Shown here in pieces: positions 1 through 13,613 of a stretch of 64,000 nucleotides of DNA. Source of the stretch: Sisyra terminalis. Lineage: Eukaryota > Arthropoda > Insecta > Neuroptera > Sisyridae. Where the stretch lies: NCBI GenBank assembly GCA_958496175.1, contig OY292276.1, positions 28,290,001 to 28,354,000 on the forward strand, given 5' to 3'. A program made the translations under genes and the position numbers. Numbering within the stretch: position 1 is the first letter of the stretch; each line of letters begins with the position of its first letter. The notes below the pieces were generated by a model that saw only the letters and a program-made list of their open reading frames with translations, ran no database searches and was not told the DNA's origin.

Positions 1-1037
1 CCACTTGTTTTAATTTTATATTAAAAAACGTCATTACTTCCCTCCCCCCCTAATATATAGATCAAAACCTTTACAAAACTTTTGCGGTCTAGATCAAGGG
101 GAAATGCCTAGTAGGTTTTGATCTATTTACACGTGCCAAAATCAATTTTAAAAAGATAACATAAACGACCATAATTTTTGATTACGATAACTTAGAAACT
201 TCATTTTTTCATAACTTCAAAGAACCGTTGAACTATTAGGTTCAACTTGCTATTCATTATACATTTTCAAGCAAAAGGATTTTGACATACAAACAGCCAA
301 CGAAGTGATTTTATAAGGATTTCTTTTAAGATTCAGAAGCTTTAAAACTATAAATAAAGTGGATGTTTAATTTTTTCAATCTACCCTAATCCTAGTTCAA
401 AGTATAAGGTAACTATACCTATATAAGGTAATCTTTGCGTAACTCAAGTAATTGTAGTCGTCTTAGATTAAGAGCCAGTGATTTATTTTATTTGGTCGGT
501 TCAAAAATCGTAAAAATTCTAACAGTTTATACATGTACTATACATTAAGAGTAGCTTTTCGGATGCTTATCGCTATTGTAGGTGTTCGTTATTAGCGCAA
601 TTCGGTTATTAATTTAAACCTTCGATATTTTTCAATCTGTAATTTAAAAATTATCTTAAAAATAAATGCTTAACGCTAAGATTGACCAAGATAGTATTTT
701 TAAAACAATTTTTATTTAAATATAATAATAAATCCTGTTTTTTCCAAATTACAGAAATATGTAACAATTTATGGCTATAAGTTTGATTACAAATATAGTT
801 TCTTATATAAATATAATAAAAAGCTCAGACTTAAAGGAGAAAACATATTTTATAACATTGAAATTCAAATATAATTGCACATGTAATCATAATATCAAAG
901 TTACGTTATAATATCAAAAAAAACAATAGTTTTAAAAAAGTTTATAACTGAGTTTAGACTTAATTTATATGAGCCTATTATATCCTCATAATTATATAAA
1001 TATAGTACGGTAGTTATTGATATGAATAGTTGTAAGA
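1..1037. other. AT-rich non-coding sequence
   Basis: No open frame longer than 60 codons and no repeat end was recognised. The part next to 1037 is presumably the 3' UTR of the BRI3-like gene, which is transcribed leftwards. A short C-run near 44-50 is the only compositional oddity. Confidence 0.6.
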
Positions 1038-1494
1038 CTAACTAAAGTAAGCGCCGCAATTTGAGCAACGTTTAATTTTCGTAAGAAGGCAGAATAAAAT
1101 ACCAGGCAAAAAAAAGAAAATGGCACATAATATTCCCAACCACGTATAGTTGTCTTCTAGAATCCCGACTCGACATGCGGGACAACCACCAACGATTATA
1201 ATATTAGGCATTACTATACTTGTCGCTTCGGCTGCCGAAGTTGTTCCATAAGTTGACACATAGCTTCCAGGTAACAATGGTACAGTTGGAGGACTTAAAC
1301 TTGGATAGTATCCAGGTGGAACTGTATGAACTAAAATAATTCATTTAAATATTAACTTTTTTAAAAAATATATATATTTTCTCCTTTGATAATAGGATTA
1401 TTTATGTAAAATATATTTTACCTTGTTCCGTGTAAACGGGAACTCCCGGGGGCGAATAAGGTGGGGGATTATCCGGACGAGAATTTTTACTCAT
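1038..1494 (-). CDS. BRI3: BRI3-like small membrane protein (brain protein I3 homologue)
   Basis: Two exons on the minus strand: 1494-1422 (ATG at 1494, donor GTAAAA) and 1330-1038 (acceptor TTTTAG, stop TAG). Joined in frame they give 121 residues, close to the roughly 125 of vertebrate BRI3. The N-terminus is rich in Pro and Tyr (NPPPYSPPGVPVY, later PPGYYPSLSPPTVP). Then come an IIIVGGCPACRVGILED block, a hydrophobic stretch of about 20 residues (LGILCAIFFFLPGILFCLL) and a terminal RCSNCGAYFS. The paired CPAC and CSNC motifs around one hydrophobic segment are the signature of this family. Family knowledge places BRI3 on lysosomal or endosomal membranes; its molecular function is poorly known. 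It lies head to head with the ARF-GEF gene about 550 bases away. The second exon also reads open from a TTG, but the conserved Pro-rich N-terminus supports the two-exon model. Confidence 0.9.
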
Positions 1495-2046
1495 TTTGAG
1501 TTAAAAATAATAGAATTGCAACAAAGAAAAAATAATAAACAAAAATTAGTACAATATTAAATGTATTAAATATGTCATTTTATTCTGCAGCTGACATGAC
1601 ATTTGAAACATTTTACCAACTTAAGGTAATCAAATAGTACTAAACTTAAATGGAAACGTCAGCATTCCCGACAATTATAATTAGGAATCTTATCTGAAAT
1701 AAATAGTTTCTTGATGTGTCAAAAGGTTACAGTTGGCCCTCTGAATATTTTGTCAAATACGACTATCAGTGTTAAGGGTGTGTGAGGGGTTTTCTCAAAA
1801 AAATTCCCTTGAAAATATTAATGATGTCGATAAAAGTATTTTATCTAAATATAAAGTAATTACAATTCCGTAAAATGTGTAATATAATTAAGCTTTGTAC
1901 ATAGAGTAATATTACATAAGTAATCTATGGTGTTTTTCATATACAATTGAAAATACCAACCCTGAATGTGAATATTTTGAGCAAAGCGAAGTGAATGGAA
2001 TGCAGTGAAAGTACGAAAATCAAATTTTGTTCGTTTTCATTTTACA
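1495..2046. promoter_or_regulatory. Divergent intergenic region, BRI3-like and Sec71
   Basis: About 550 bases separate the ATG of the minus-strand BRI3-like gene (1494) from the ATG of the plus-strand ARF-GEF (2047). Both promoters and 5' UTRs should lie here if neither gene has an upstream non-coding exon. No TATA box or other core element can be assigned with confidence in such AT-rich DNA. Confidence 0.4.
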
Positions 2047-5000
2047 ATGCAAAGCAATTCTAAAACTAAAGAAATGTTCATTGTGCGAGCATTAGAAAAA
2101 ATTTTAGCTGATAAAGATATTAAGCGGTCACATCATTCCCAATTGAAACGAGCATGTGAGGTGGCACTTGGTACGTGATGAAATATGTTTTTATCATTAG
2201 ATCAAATACGATAATAATTATGCAATTTTTTACCCCATGTATACCACATTATTAATCTGATTTTACGTTGTTCTTTCAGAGGATATCAAAAAAGAGTTGA
2301 AAGAAAGTGGTCAAGATGAGGCCACTACAACGTCTGCAGCATTGCCTTTACCACGAAGTGGTACTCCCAATATTGTTACTACAGAATCGTACTTTTTACC
2401 ATTTGAGTTAGCATGTCAGAGTAAATCAAGCAGAATTGTCGTAACGGCGTTAGATTGTCTTCAAAAACTAATCGCCTATGGACATTTAACGGGAAATATT
2501 CCAGATTCCACCTGTCCCGGTCGTTTTCTTATAAATCGGATAGTTGAAACAATTTGTGTTTGTTTCACAGGTAAATATATGTAACTATCAAAACTTCCAA
2601 GATTGCACAGTAAAATTGGGTTCTTGTATACTTTAGCCACTTTAGCGACGTCAAACGTAACATTTGGCAACTGGCAACAATAAATTGAGCCATAATGAAA
2701 ATTTATCGACAAAAAAGAAAATAATGCAATATTAGAATTAGATTACATTAGAATTTTCTAATTCTAAATTCTAAAATCTAAAATTCTAATTACATTAGAA
2801 TTAACAAAAAAATCTCGGATTTAATTAACAAGAAAGTAGAAAATGTAACGTTGTCAGATTTTGACGTCGCTAAAGTACACAGTGAATCTCATGATTCACT
2901 TAACGATTCACTGCTTATATTTTAAATATAAAGTATTTCATTCAAATTCGGTTGATTTAATTTGGTTTGTATTAGAAAAATTACATAGATAGAAAGTATA
3001 GCTATATTTTTAAGTAATACGAGTTAATTGCAATGTTTGGTCTACTACAGGTCTGTGTTCCTCTGCCCGTGTTCCTAAACATACTTCCTACAGTATGATT
3101 CTAATATAAACTGTGAAATAGATGATAAAACTCAGATATCAGCTTTTTATTAAACTAATGAAGAAAACTCAGGTTCTTTAAGATCCGCTTTTATTATTAG
3201 ATGTTTTTTTAATTTTCCAAATTGGCGACGTTGCGTTCCCTATCGCAACTTCATTAGACGTCTATAATTTTATTTAGTTTTATTTTTATAGACGCCTGAT
3301 GAAGTTGCGATTGGCAATGAAACGTCGCCTTTGCAAAATTAAAACACATCTAATAATAAAAGCGGATTTTAAGCAAGCTGAGTTTTATTCTTTAATTTAA
3401 TGAACTGTAAAGCAAGTTTAAATTGATTAAATTTAGTTTTAAATTAACTTTCCAGTTAGCTACATATATTTGGTAATAATTTTATAAGTTGACAATAAAA
3501 TATCAAGTCTTCCGGAGTCACTAGGATTGATAGCGGCTTTTGTGATTTTTCAAATATTTTTTTATAAATATTATATAGAGGATAATAAAGAAAGGAAAAT
3601 TAAATTTTATGTTTTCTCTATCGAAAGCATTAAATTTTTCACCAAGACCAATTATTAATTTTGCCAAAAAAAAGCTTTTAAGAGTCTAATAATGAACTTG
3701 AATAATTTCTTCCTTAATTTACTGGATATATAAAAAAATATAAGATATAAAGCGACAGTACATATGATTTCAAAAAAAAAAATGATCAAACATTTATGGT
3801 TTTATAACTTATTGTTTCATCCAATTATCATGTTATTGTTATAATTTAAAACTAAAAAAACGAATCCACTTTTCAATGATATAAAACACTATTATTTAAG
3901 GTTTCGTAAAACAATGAAAAAAGCTAGAGAAAAGTATGTCTTCAAAGAGTAAATTATAACCAAAATCGTATTTACAAACTTATTTGCTATTATACGGGAA
4001 TTCTCCCACAAAAAAAATAATTAACGCATAGTCATAAAAAACATACGTGCCCATGCATTGAGGGTCTTGCACCATTTATTGGTTATTTTTTTCTAATATC
4101 TAAAGTTTAGGAAATGAAGAAAAAAAATTGTAAATTTTTACCAATATTCTCAAAATTGTATTCTTGTATCCTTTTTGGATTGTATTCTTCTTTTCATGAT
4201 CATATTGCTTACTTTTTATTATGCGAATACAATATATATTTATTTTAGTATTTCAAACAAAATAGAAAATAACACGCAAGGCCTGATTTACCTACATGCT
4301 GATTAGGTCCTAGGAGTCCATAATTTTCCAACCCGGTAGTAACCGATGTCAAAAAAATATTTGAAATAAAATAAAATGAACTATTCGAAACTTCTAAACT
4401 CAATGTTTTTGGTAAACAGTCTATTTTAAATAATTGTTTTTATTTTAAAGAAAGTTTAAATATATTTTTGATTATTGTTTATGAAGTTGTTTTTTAAAAA
4501 TTGCATTTATATTTTTTGATAGTTCTTAGGGGTCTCAAAAATGCGTTCGTCCTAGTTGGTCCTAGTGCCTCAAAATGTGTAAATCCATCAAGCATATGTT
4601 ATTCAGTATAGTGATCATGAATATAGGAAATCGTTAAAATCTTGGTAACCACCGATGATTATGTCATATAGTGTGATAAAGGAACTTTGGCCCTTCTGAA
4701 CTTCATCAACGTTTTTTAATCGAAAAATAGCTAAAATTGTCTCATGAAATTAATGGATGTCCCCGTATGTGATATTAGAGGTTCAGGGCCTATAGTATAG
4801 CAAAGGGGTATCCTCTTATTTGCTCTTGCTTTTTTAGTCTAACAAAAAACCATTTTATAAGCATGCATTGGCCTGTTTTAGTATCTCTTTGTAAACCAAA
4901 CGGCATTAATAGCAAGAAATAGTCTTATATCCAATCTTACAGCGATTTATAAATCTTTTGAGTTGTAATAATTGTAAAAATTCTAATATTTATTTATTTT

Positions 5001-8000
5001 AAATCAAATGTAAAGTATCTAAAAACTAAAATCATCTAAATTACTACATTAATTAAACATCCCTTAATATTTTTTTTTTGATTGACGATTAGGTACCCCT
5101 TAGTTTGTAGTAGCCTATTCTGAGAATGATGTAGATCAAAAGAAAAAAAGAATGTATTACATACCACATTTTAGTATTATTTTAGTATTTACAAAACATT
5201 AAGTTATAAAAATTTACAAATCAAAAATTATTTTTCGTAAAATGTAAATATTTATTGGGAAATGTTGGTACTCGAAAAGGAACGAGCTTTTTTATTTATC
5301 GATTTTTTTTGTATCTAATAATTTTAATAAATTGAACTCGATCGGTTGAATGGTATATAAAGAAGAAAGGGAAATGCTTACCTTTCATGTTGGAATCAAG
5401 AAAATATATTGATTGCATTTTTGTTTAAGGTCCTAATACCGATGAAGGAGTGCAATTGCAAATAATCAAAGCTTTGCTGACTGTGGTTACATCACAGCAT
5501 GTTGAAGTACACGAAGGCACTGTGTTATTAGCAGTTCGAACTTGCTACAATATCTATTTAGCCAGCAAAAACTTAATCAATCAAACAACAGCCCGTGCCA
5601 CGTTGACGCAAATGTTAAATGTAATTTTCTCACGAATGGAAAATCAAGCTCTAGAAGTCTGCGATGAAGTTCCTAGTCCACCGTCTATGTCCACTTCAAT
5701 TGTAGAAAATGACGTGCAATCACCGCAAAACGAAAACGAAACTGAAACTCCAACTCAAACAATCATTCAAGAAATTTTAACGAGCGTTGTCGATGCTGTA
5801 GTTTTTACAATAGAACCAAAAGAAGACAATTTGCCTCAAAGCGAAGATGTTGATAAAAATAAAAATACAGAAGCTAATGGCAATCCATTTGAAACTGATG
5901 AAAATGAAAACAATTCCAGTGAGAATATTGAAACGAAAGTAATGTCCAATAGTTTAAGCAACGGTTCGGTTGTTACCGAAAATTTAGAACCAACCAGTGG
6001 AATGACTCGAGCAACTTCTCAAGAAAGTGTTGAAACCCACAATAGCGAAAACGATACTGCAGTGACTACAAAGTTTGCACATATTTTGCAAAAAGATGCA
6101 TTCCTAGTTTTTCGGGCGCTTTGCAAATTATCAATGAAACCTTTGCCAGATGGAACACCCGATCCAAAATCTCATGAGCTTCGCTCGAAAATCCTATCAC
6201 TTCATCTTTTACTATCAATTTTACAAAACGCTGGACCAATATTCCAATCGAACGAAATGTTCATATCCGCAATCAAGCAATATTTATGCGTAGCACTATC
6301 GAAAAACGGTGTAAGTTCAGTTCCTGAAGTTTTCGAACTTTCTCTAGCGATTTTTTTGGCATTACTGTCCAATTTTAAAATGCATTTGAAAATGCAAATT
6401 GAAGTGTTTTTCAAGGAAATATTTTTAAATATTTTAGAAACATCCAGTTCAAGTTTTGAACATAAATGGATGGTAATTCAAGCGTTGACACGAATTTGTG
6501 CCGATGCTCAAAGCGTCGTTGATATCTACGTTAATTACGATTGTGACTTATCAGCAGCAAATTTATTTGAACGGTTAGTTAATGATTTATCTAAAATTGC
6601 ACAAGGAAGACATGCGTTGGAATTAGGAGCGACACCCGCCCAGGAAAAAGCAATGCGAGTACGTGGTCTCGAATGTTTAGTATCCATTTTAAAATGTATG
6701 GTTGAATGGAGCAAAGAGTTATACATCAATCCTAATACACAAAGTACTTTATCGGAAAATCCATTAGGATCTACGATAGAAAACGACGACAGTCCTATTG
6801 TGGTGGCTGCAAGTATTCATTCCCATGGAGGATCTAGTAACAGTTTAAACAGTGCTGAAAGCACTGGAAATCGTGAGGTGTTAGATTCCCCCGAACAACT
6901 AGAAGTCTTGAAACAACAAAAAGAAGTTTGGCAAGCGGGTATTGATATGTTCAATCGAAAACCCAAAAAAGGAATTCAATTTTTGCAAGAACGAGGTTTG
7001 CTTGGAATGTCTGTGGCTGACATAGCTCAATGGCTACACACGGATGATCGTTTGGACAAAGTTTTCATTGGAGATTTTTTGGGAGAAAATGATGATTTCG
7101 CCAAGGAAGTGATGTATGCTTATATAGATCATCTTGATTTTGCTGGTCAAGATATAGTAGCAGCTTTAAGATACTTTTTGGAAGGATTTCGACTGCCTGG
7201 AGAATCGCAAAAGATTGATCGTTTAATGGAAAAGTTTGCTAGTCGATATGTGAATTGTAATCCTAATAATACAATTTTTGCCAGTGCTGATACTGCGTAT
7301 GTCTTAAGTTTTTCTATTATAATGTTAACGACAGATTTACATTCACCACAGGTATTTAATACTATTCAAACTCCTGAAATCGCAAAGCAAAAATTAAGTA
7401 ATTGGTTTTCAATACAAAAATGTACGAGAAGTAAAAATTGTTATTTTACATAAAAGCTATTTTCTAAGTATATTCAACTCATATTCGACTTACGTATTAG
7501 CATATTAGTATATCGAAGAACAAGGTTCTCTCGAACTCGTCGAATTTAGAATGTATACTACAAAACTTTAAATAGCTTAGTGTTAGTTTCGCTGTTTTTT
7601 TATCATGTATTCTCATATTAGGAAAAAATATCGATAGAAGTCAGTTTATAGACGTGAAAAAATTATCAAGAATACATTATTTGAAATTTACTTTTTTTTG
7701 TTTTTGCTCTGCGATTGCAGGTCCTTTAATTCATTTGTATTTTTTTTTAAATTTCACTTAAATTATTTTAGGTTCGAAATAAAATTACCAAAGAACAATA
7801 TATAAAAATGAATCGAGGTATAAACGATAGTCAAGATTTACCCGAAGAATATCTCTCACAAATTTACGATGAAATTGCGGGTCATGAAATAAAAATGCGG
7901 GGTGCTTCTAGCATGGGAACGTTGTCTCGAAATACTGGAAAACAAGCAATCAGTAGCGAACGTAGAAGACGAGTTTTATGGAACATGGAAATGGAAGTAA

Positions 8001-11000
8001 TATCAACAGCTGCTAAAAACTTAATGGAAGCTGTTTCTCATGTCCAGGTACACTAATTTTAAGTTCTTTAACAACATAGAACAATGACAAAACAGAACAC
8101 TTTATATTTGCTTTGTTCAATTGGCGGAAAAATTATATAAATATCTTCTCTAACTTCCAATCTAATAAAATCCTTTGAAAAGATTGACTTAAAACATAGA
8201 TTTTTAAAAAAGAAACTGGAAAATACAAAAGTAATCCAAAATTTTGAAATTTGAACAGAATAATAAGATATAAACAAATATGGAACGAAAGAATGAATAA
8301 GTGATATCGTAATAAAAATATAAACTTGCACAAGGAAACATGAATAATGCAATGAAATTATAGTCTATCCTGCTAAAAAAGGCATTTATCAGGAGTTGTC
8401 AATTTACTTCTTGGAAGGTGGAGTTGTTTTCAAAATTTTATATTTTCGAAAATCATTTAGTGTGCGCATCTAATTACAAAATTATATCAAATAATTTAAT
8501 TCTAAACCTAATCGAAGTAAATAAAAGTCGCTTATCAAAAACTAAGTAAAATGATTCTATGAAAATTTTTATCTCCACCTGATGAGTTTCGAAAAGAACG
8601 TAACAGAATATATTTGAAGAAGGAATCCTGAAAACAACTGTGTTATTAAACTCTGAAAAATACGAATTCAATTGAGATCTATTTTGAAATCTTAAATAAT
8701 TATTAGTAAATATTCTCATTCCTTAGCTGTTTTGAAATTAATAGAATCCTAGTTACGTTATTATTTATAAATTCTTTATAAAGTTGTATTTTTGATGTAG
8801 CGAAATAAATAAGACTTAATTATATTGCTAAGAAATAGAATAGAATATGTGGAAACGTATAGAAATCAATGATATAACATATGCAATTGATGCGTAGCGT
8901 TTTGTAGCTTGTCTGTTTACCGGTCATATTTATGTCTATCCTTTTTTGTTACATGAACATCAATTTTTCTATCACTTGTTAATTGATCTCTTAAGGCCAC
9001 TTTAAGGTCTTTTTTAAATGATATACTTTATTAATTGAAAATTCGCTTACACACATCCCTAATTGTTTTATACCGCTATCAATTAGTGAAATTAACTAAT
9101 GTTTTCTAAAAATTAGAAATGAGGGACTAATTCAAAATGCTAAGTTAAGAAATAAGAATAAAGTTTGTATACAATATTTTGAAAAAGCAAAATGTAGTAT
9201 TTTGGTGAGGCTTAGATAATTTTCGGTCGTTATTTATACAAAGTATAAGAGGAAAAGTGTCTTTTTGAACTAACCTTTTAAGTTTATCAACAAAATCTAA
9301 AAAAAGATAAGTGGGTATATTTTATAAATATTATACAAATTATTATTCTTTTCAATGTAATTATCCATTGTATTTTTTTCCACCAATTGAACGAAAAACC
9401 TGAAACGTTCTGGTTTGTTTATTTGCGTATCTTTTCATTAACAGAGAAATTATTAATGCATTTTTTTTATTTTAGACGCAATTTACATCAGCGAAACACT
9501 TGGAACATGTTCGGCCAATGTTTAAAATGGCATGGACTCCTTTCCTAGCAGCATTTAGTGTTGGCCTTCAAGATTGCGATGCGATGGATATCGCAGCTTT
9601 GTGTTTGGATGGAATTCGATGTGCGATTCGAATAGCCTGTATATTTCATATGTCTCTAGAGAGGGATGCATATGTGCAAGCTCTGGCCAGATTTACGTTA
9701 TTAACAGCAAATTCGCCCCTAACCGAAATGAAAGCGAAAAATATTGATACAATAAAAACTTTAATTACTGTAGCACACACTGATGGTAATTATCTTGGAA
9801 GTAGTTGGCTTGATATTGTGAAATGTATTTCACAGTTAGAGTTAGCGCAATTAATAGGGACAGGGGTGAGACCGCAGTATTTATCAGCTGGTCTAGAACC
9901 AGGTGTGAGAGAGCATATTGGAGAAACAAGTTCTCAAAGTGTTGTGGTTGCTGTAGATCGTATATTCACAGGATCTACTAGATTAGACGGGGATGCAATT
10001 GTTGAGTTTGTCAAGGCTTTGTGCCAAGTTTCATTTGACGAGCTTTCGCATCCGACACATCCGAGAATGTTTTCGTTGCAAAAAATTGTTGAAATCGCCT
10101 ATTACAATATGGGTCGTATTCGTTTGCAATGGTCGCGAATATGGCAAGTTTTGGGCGAGCACTTTAATGCGGTTGGATGTAATCCGAATGAAGAAATTGC
10201 AATTTTCGCCGTTGATAGTTTGCGTCAACTATCGATGAAGTTCATTGAAAAAGGTGAATTTGCAAATTTCAATTTTCAAAAAGACTTTTTACGTCCGTTT
10301 GAACATATAATGAAGAAAAATAACTTGGCAACAATTCGCGATATGGTTGTACGTTGTATTGCCCAAATGGTGCACTCACAAGCTCACAACATTAAATCTG
10401 GATGGAAAAATATTTTCTCGGTTTTTCATTTGGCAGCTAGTGATCATGATGAAGGAATTGTTGAATTGGCTTTTCAAACCACGGGGAAAATAATTACCGA
10501 ACTGTATGCATTGCATTTTCCGGCCATGATCGATTCATTCCAAGATGCGGTCAAATGTTTATCAGAGTTTGCATGTAACGCTCGTTTTCCAGATACGAGC
10601 ATGGAAGCGATACGTTTAGTTCGGTCATGTGCAGCTACTGTTCATGCTTCTCCTCAACTTTTCGCAGAATATGCTGCGATGGAAAGTGACGTAGCTGTTA
10701 GTGAATCAGATCGAATTTGGGTCCGTGGATGGTTTCCTTTATTATTTTCCTTGAGTTGTGTTGTTAGTCGATGCAAACTTGATGTTCGCACTCGAGCCTT
10801 AACTGTCCTTTTTGAAATAATAAAAACATACGGTGATACGTTCAAACCAAATTGGTGGCGGGATTTATTCAATGTTCTGTTCAGAATTTTCGATAATATG
10901 AAACTCCCAGAACAGCACACTGAAAAAGCCGAATGGATGACTACTACATGCAATCATGCACTTTACGCCATTGTTGACGTTTTCACACAATACTTTGAAA

Positions 11001-13613
11001 TACTTGGTTCCTTATTGCTGGGTGATTTATATGCACAGTTACAATGGTGTGTGCAGCAAAATAACGAACAATTAGCTCGATCAGGAACAAATTGCCTAGA
11101 AAACTTAGTCATTTCAAATGGCCTCAAGTTTGATGACGTAATTTGGGAAAAAACTTGTCAATGTATGCTGGATATATTTAACTCAACAATTCCACAAGCT
11201 CTTTTAACATGGAAACCAGAAGGACAAACATCAGAGATAAGCAACGATGGATCAGTCAGACAGGGAATATTAAAACGGAGCATTTCAGTAAGCAGTAGTA
11301 CAATTTCATCCGATTTTCACATACCTATCGATGATTCAACATTTTCTGGCTTGTTAATCAAATGTGTGGTTCAACTGGAACTAATTCAAACCATTGACAA
11401 CATTGTTTTTTTCCCGGCAACATCTCGCAAAGAAGATGCAGAAACGTTAGCTCTTGCAGCCGCTGATTTGGCAGGCGATTCAAACAAGATTGACGTAACT
11501 GCTCAATGCCAACGTGAAGAACAGGGAATGTACAGGATGCTAGCGACTCAACATTTAATTCAGTTAACAGAATGTTTAATCAAATCGCATCGATTTGCAA
11601 AATCATTCAATTCTAATCACGAGCAAAGAAATGTTCTGTGGATGGCTGGTTTTCGAGGATCAACTAAACCTAGTCTACTAAAGCAGGAAACACAAAGTTT
11701 GGCATGTGTTTTAAGAATGTTATTTAAGATGTATGGAGATGAGGATCGAAGTAATGATTGGAAAGAAATTGAAACTAGATTGATTAGTACTTGTAAAGAA
11801 GCCTTAGAATACTTTCTATCGTTACAAAGCGAAACACATCGTGATGCATGGACGTCGCTTTTATTATTAATTTTAACTCGAATTTTAAAAATGTCAGATG
11901 ATCGGGTAAGTACATTAAAATATACATAAGGGTAATTCTCATCAAATTCCGAAATTAGTTAAAAAAATATATAAAATAATATTTTTAAAAATTTGATATT
12001 TTTTTGTCTATTTCCTAGTATTTATGTTACTAGATTTTACCAATATATTGGTCCCCTGAAATAACTTATTTTAGATGAATTGTAAACATGATTTGTAATT
12101 TTAAAAGTGATAGAACGGTGTCTATGGGCAATACCGTCATTAAATCGTGTCTGTTAGTTTTTGATAGAGAACAAAAAGTTTGGCACTTAACAGTATTATT
12201 TTTACGTTAGTATAATATTTCTCTGTAAAGTATTGTTTGTTGTCCTGCACCGTCAAAATGAACTACTTGTATTTCTGCATTGTACGAACAGCAATAATTT
12301 TCACTAAAGTTTATATGAATGATATTCTCATATTTAAATAGACAAGAACGGTGAATTTAAGGATTAAATAAGCAAAGAAATTGAAAAAAGTCAAGTTCGA
12401 CTAGTTTAAAAGCTATTACCTCGTATATCGGCATTCCCTCGTTTCAATTTAAAATGAGGGAATGACGAAATCAAGTATAACTTAAAAAAAGTTTGGTACA
12501 TAAACTTTTGTTACATCTGAACTTTTGTGTAAATTTACCGTCCCTGACAACCTACGTTACTGTGCCATTATTATTATGATATAGTAAATACGTCTATTTT
12601 TTTCAATGTGATGGAATGAAAAGACAAGAATTTCGAGATTTTATGAGAATTACGCATAAACTATTGGTTCTTTTTCCCTATTTTAAACCCGTTAACAAGT
12701 CATTGTTGATTGTTTGCTTCTATTTTATTTCCATAGTGACAATTTCAAGTTCCTTTTTTGCATTTGTAACATTAATTATGTTATAATACAAATATAAATG
12801 CATTATGATTATATTATAGTATAACATAATCTTAATTGTACAAATGCAAAAAAGGAACTTGAAATGGTCACTATGGAAATAAAATCCGATATATATTTTA
12901 AAGTGGATTAGTAGCTGAAGCAAGCAGAAAGCAGTGTCATAGCGACGATTTCATTGTAATTATGTATAGCACTTATTAGCAGTTTATAAGCTTAATCAGT
13001 TTAGTTTAGTTTCTAAATCAGTTTAAAGAAATACGAGATTTATAGATCCAACCATTGAATATCACCAAACTAACCCGAAATTGGTATAACATTGTTATAC
13101 CATCCCACATTGTTGTACCGATTTCGGGTTCGTTTGATGATATTCAATGATGTGGATCTATAAGTCGTATTTCTTTAATTTGATTTTGAAACTGAACTGA
13201 TTAAGCTTATAAGCGTTATACATATTTACAACGAAATCATTGCTATGGTACTGCCTTCTGCTTGCTTCAGCTACTAATTCGCTCTAAAATGTCGGATACA
13301 ACTCAAAATATTTTATGTATAAAGTACGGAATCTAAAGATTTTAAAAATGTTAGTAAACTTTGGTGATTCAAACACTTTGTCTTTATATCAGACATAAAC
13401 CCAAACATTTATTTTCTCTCAATTCTTTTTTACTATCTGAATTAACAATCTATAATACGTTTCATTATTTTGTTCTAGTTTTCCGCACATGTCTCGGAAT
13501 ATTATCCATTGTTATGTGAAGTAGTTTGCTTCGATTTAAAAGCGGAATTGAGATCAGTACTTCGAAGAGTGTTCCTTCGCATCGGTCCAGTATTTCATAT
13601 AACTTCAACATAG
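2047..13613 (+). CDS. Sec71: Brefeldin A-inhibited ARF guanine nucleotide exchange factor (Sec71/BIG1/BIG2 type)
   Basis: Six exons: 2047-2170, 2280-2570, 5430-7351, 7772-8047, 9476-11905 and 13479-13613. All junctions are GT-AG and stay in frame, giving 1725 residues (human BIG1 and BIG2 are about 1850 and 1785). The protein loads GTP on class I ARFs at the trans-Golgi and endosomes, driving AP-1/clathrin recruitment. An N-terminal DCB region spans roughly residues 1-200, followed by a low-complexity Glu/Asn/Thr linker to about 350. The HUS domain carries the HUS box NYDCD at 507-511. The Sec7 domain spans about 632-818 and contains FRLPGES with the glutamic finger at Glu730. C-terminal HDS repeats run to the end (LRRVFLRIG near the terminus). 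Exons 3 and 5 hold most of the coding sequence. Introns 2 (2.9 kb), 4 (1.4 kb) and 5 (1.6 kb) are long, and introns 2 and 5 contain hairpin repeats. Nothing in the catalytic region looks damaged. Confidence 0.96.
2636..2878. repeat. MITE family 1, copy A (diverged)
   Basis: The ends are inverted repeats: TTTAGCGACGTCAAA at the left and TTTTGACGTCGCTAAA at the right. Internal blocks CCATAATGAAAATTTA and AAAATGTAACGTTGTCAGA match the other copies of this family in the window. The middle is expanded by short TTCTAA-like repeats. It lies in Sec71 intron 2. Confidence 0.7.
3183..3368. repeat. Palindromic hairpin element in Sec71 intron 2
   Basis: Two arms of about 80 bases face each other around a short spacer near 3265-3285. 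The left arm starts ATCCGCTTTTATTATTAGAT and the right arm ends ATCTAATAATAAAAGCGGAT, an exact complement over those 20 bases. Inner blocks GGCGACGTTGCGTT and AATGAAACGTCGCC also pair, with gaps. This is the structure of a foldback or MITE-type non-autonomous transposon. No coding content. Confidence 0.85.
8048..9475 (+). other. Sec71 intron 4
   Basis: AT-rich intron of 1.4 kb with several short chance open frames on the minus strand (8068-8719). Those frames have low-complexity composition and no recognisable domain. No repeat element was identified. Confidence 0.7.
12720..12887. repeat. Hairpin element 1 in Sec71 intron 5
   Basis: Long inverted repeat. The left arm contains CCATAGTGACAATTTCAAGT followed by TCCTTTTTTGCATTTGT. 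The right arm contains ACAAATGCAAAAAAGGA followed by ACTTGAAATGGTCACTATGG, so the arms pair over about 55 bases with few mismatches. The AT-rich loop is about 60 bases. It lies end to end with a second, larger hairpin. Confidence 0.88.
12886..13300. repeat. Hairpin element 2 in Sec71 intron 5 (about 415 bases)
   Basis: Near full-length palindrome. The left arm includes TTAGTAGCTGAAGCAAGCAG, AAGCTTAATCAGTTTAGTTT, AAAGAAATACGA and ACCCGAAATTGGTATAACA. The right arm carries the complements in reverse order, ending CTGCTTGCTTCAGCTACTAA. Arms are about 190 bases with scattered mismatches and a short centre near 13085-13115. It carries no coding sequence and looks like a foldback or MITE insertion. 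Confidence 0.85.

Larger units (their letters stand above)
2571..5429 (+). other. Sec71 intron 2 with repeat insertions
   Basis: A 2.9 kb intron between the DCB-coding exons. It holds an inverted-repeat element (about 2636-2878), a TTCTAA-type simple repeat inside that element, and a 186-base hairpin (3183-3368). From about 3400 to 5429 the sequence is AT-rich without an exon or repeat I recognise. Confidence 0.75.
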
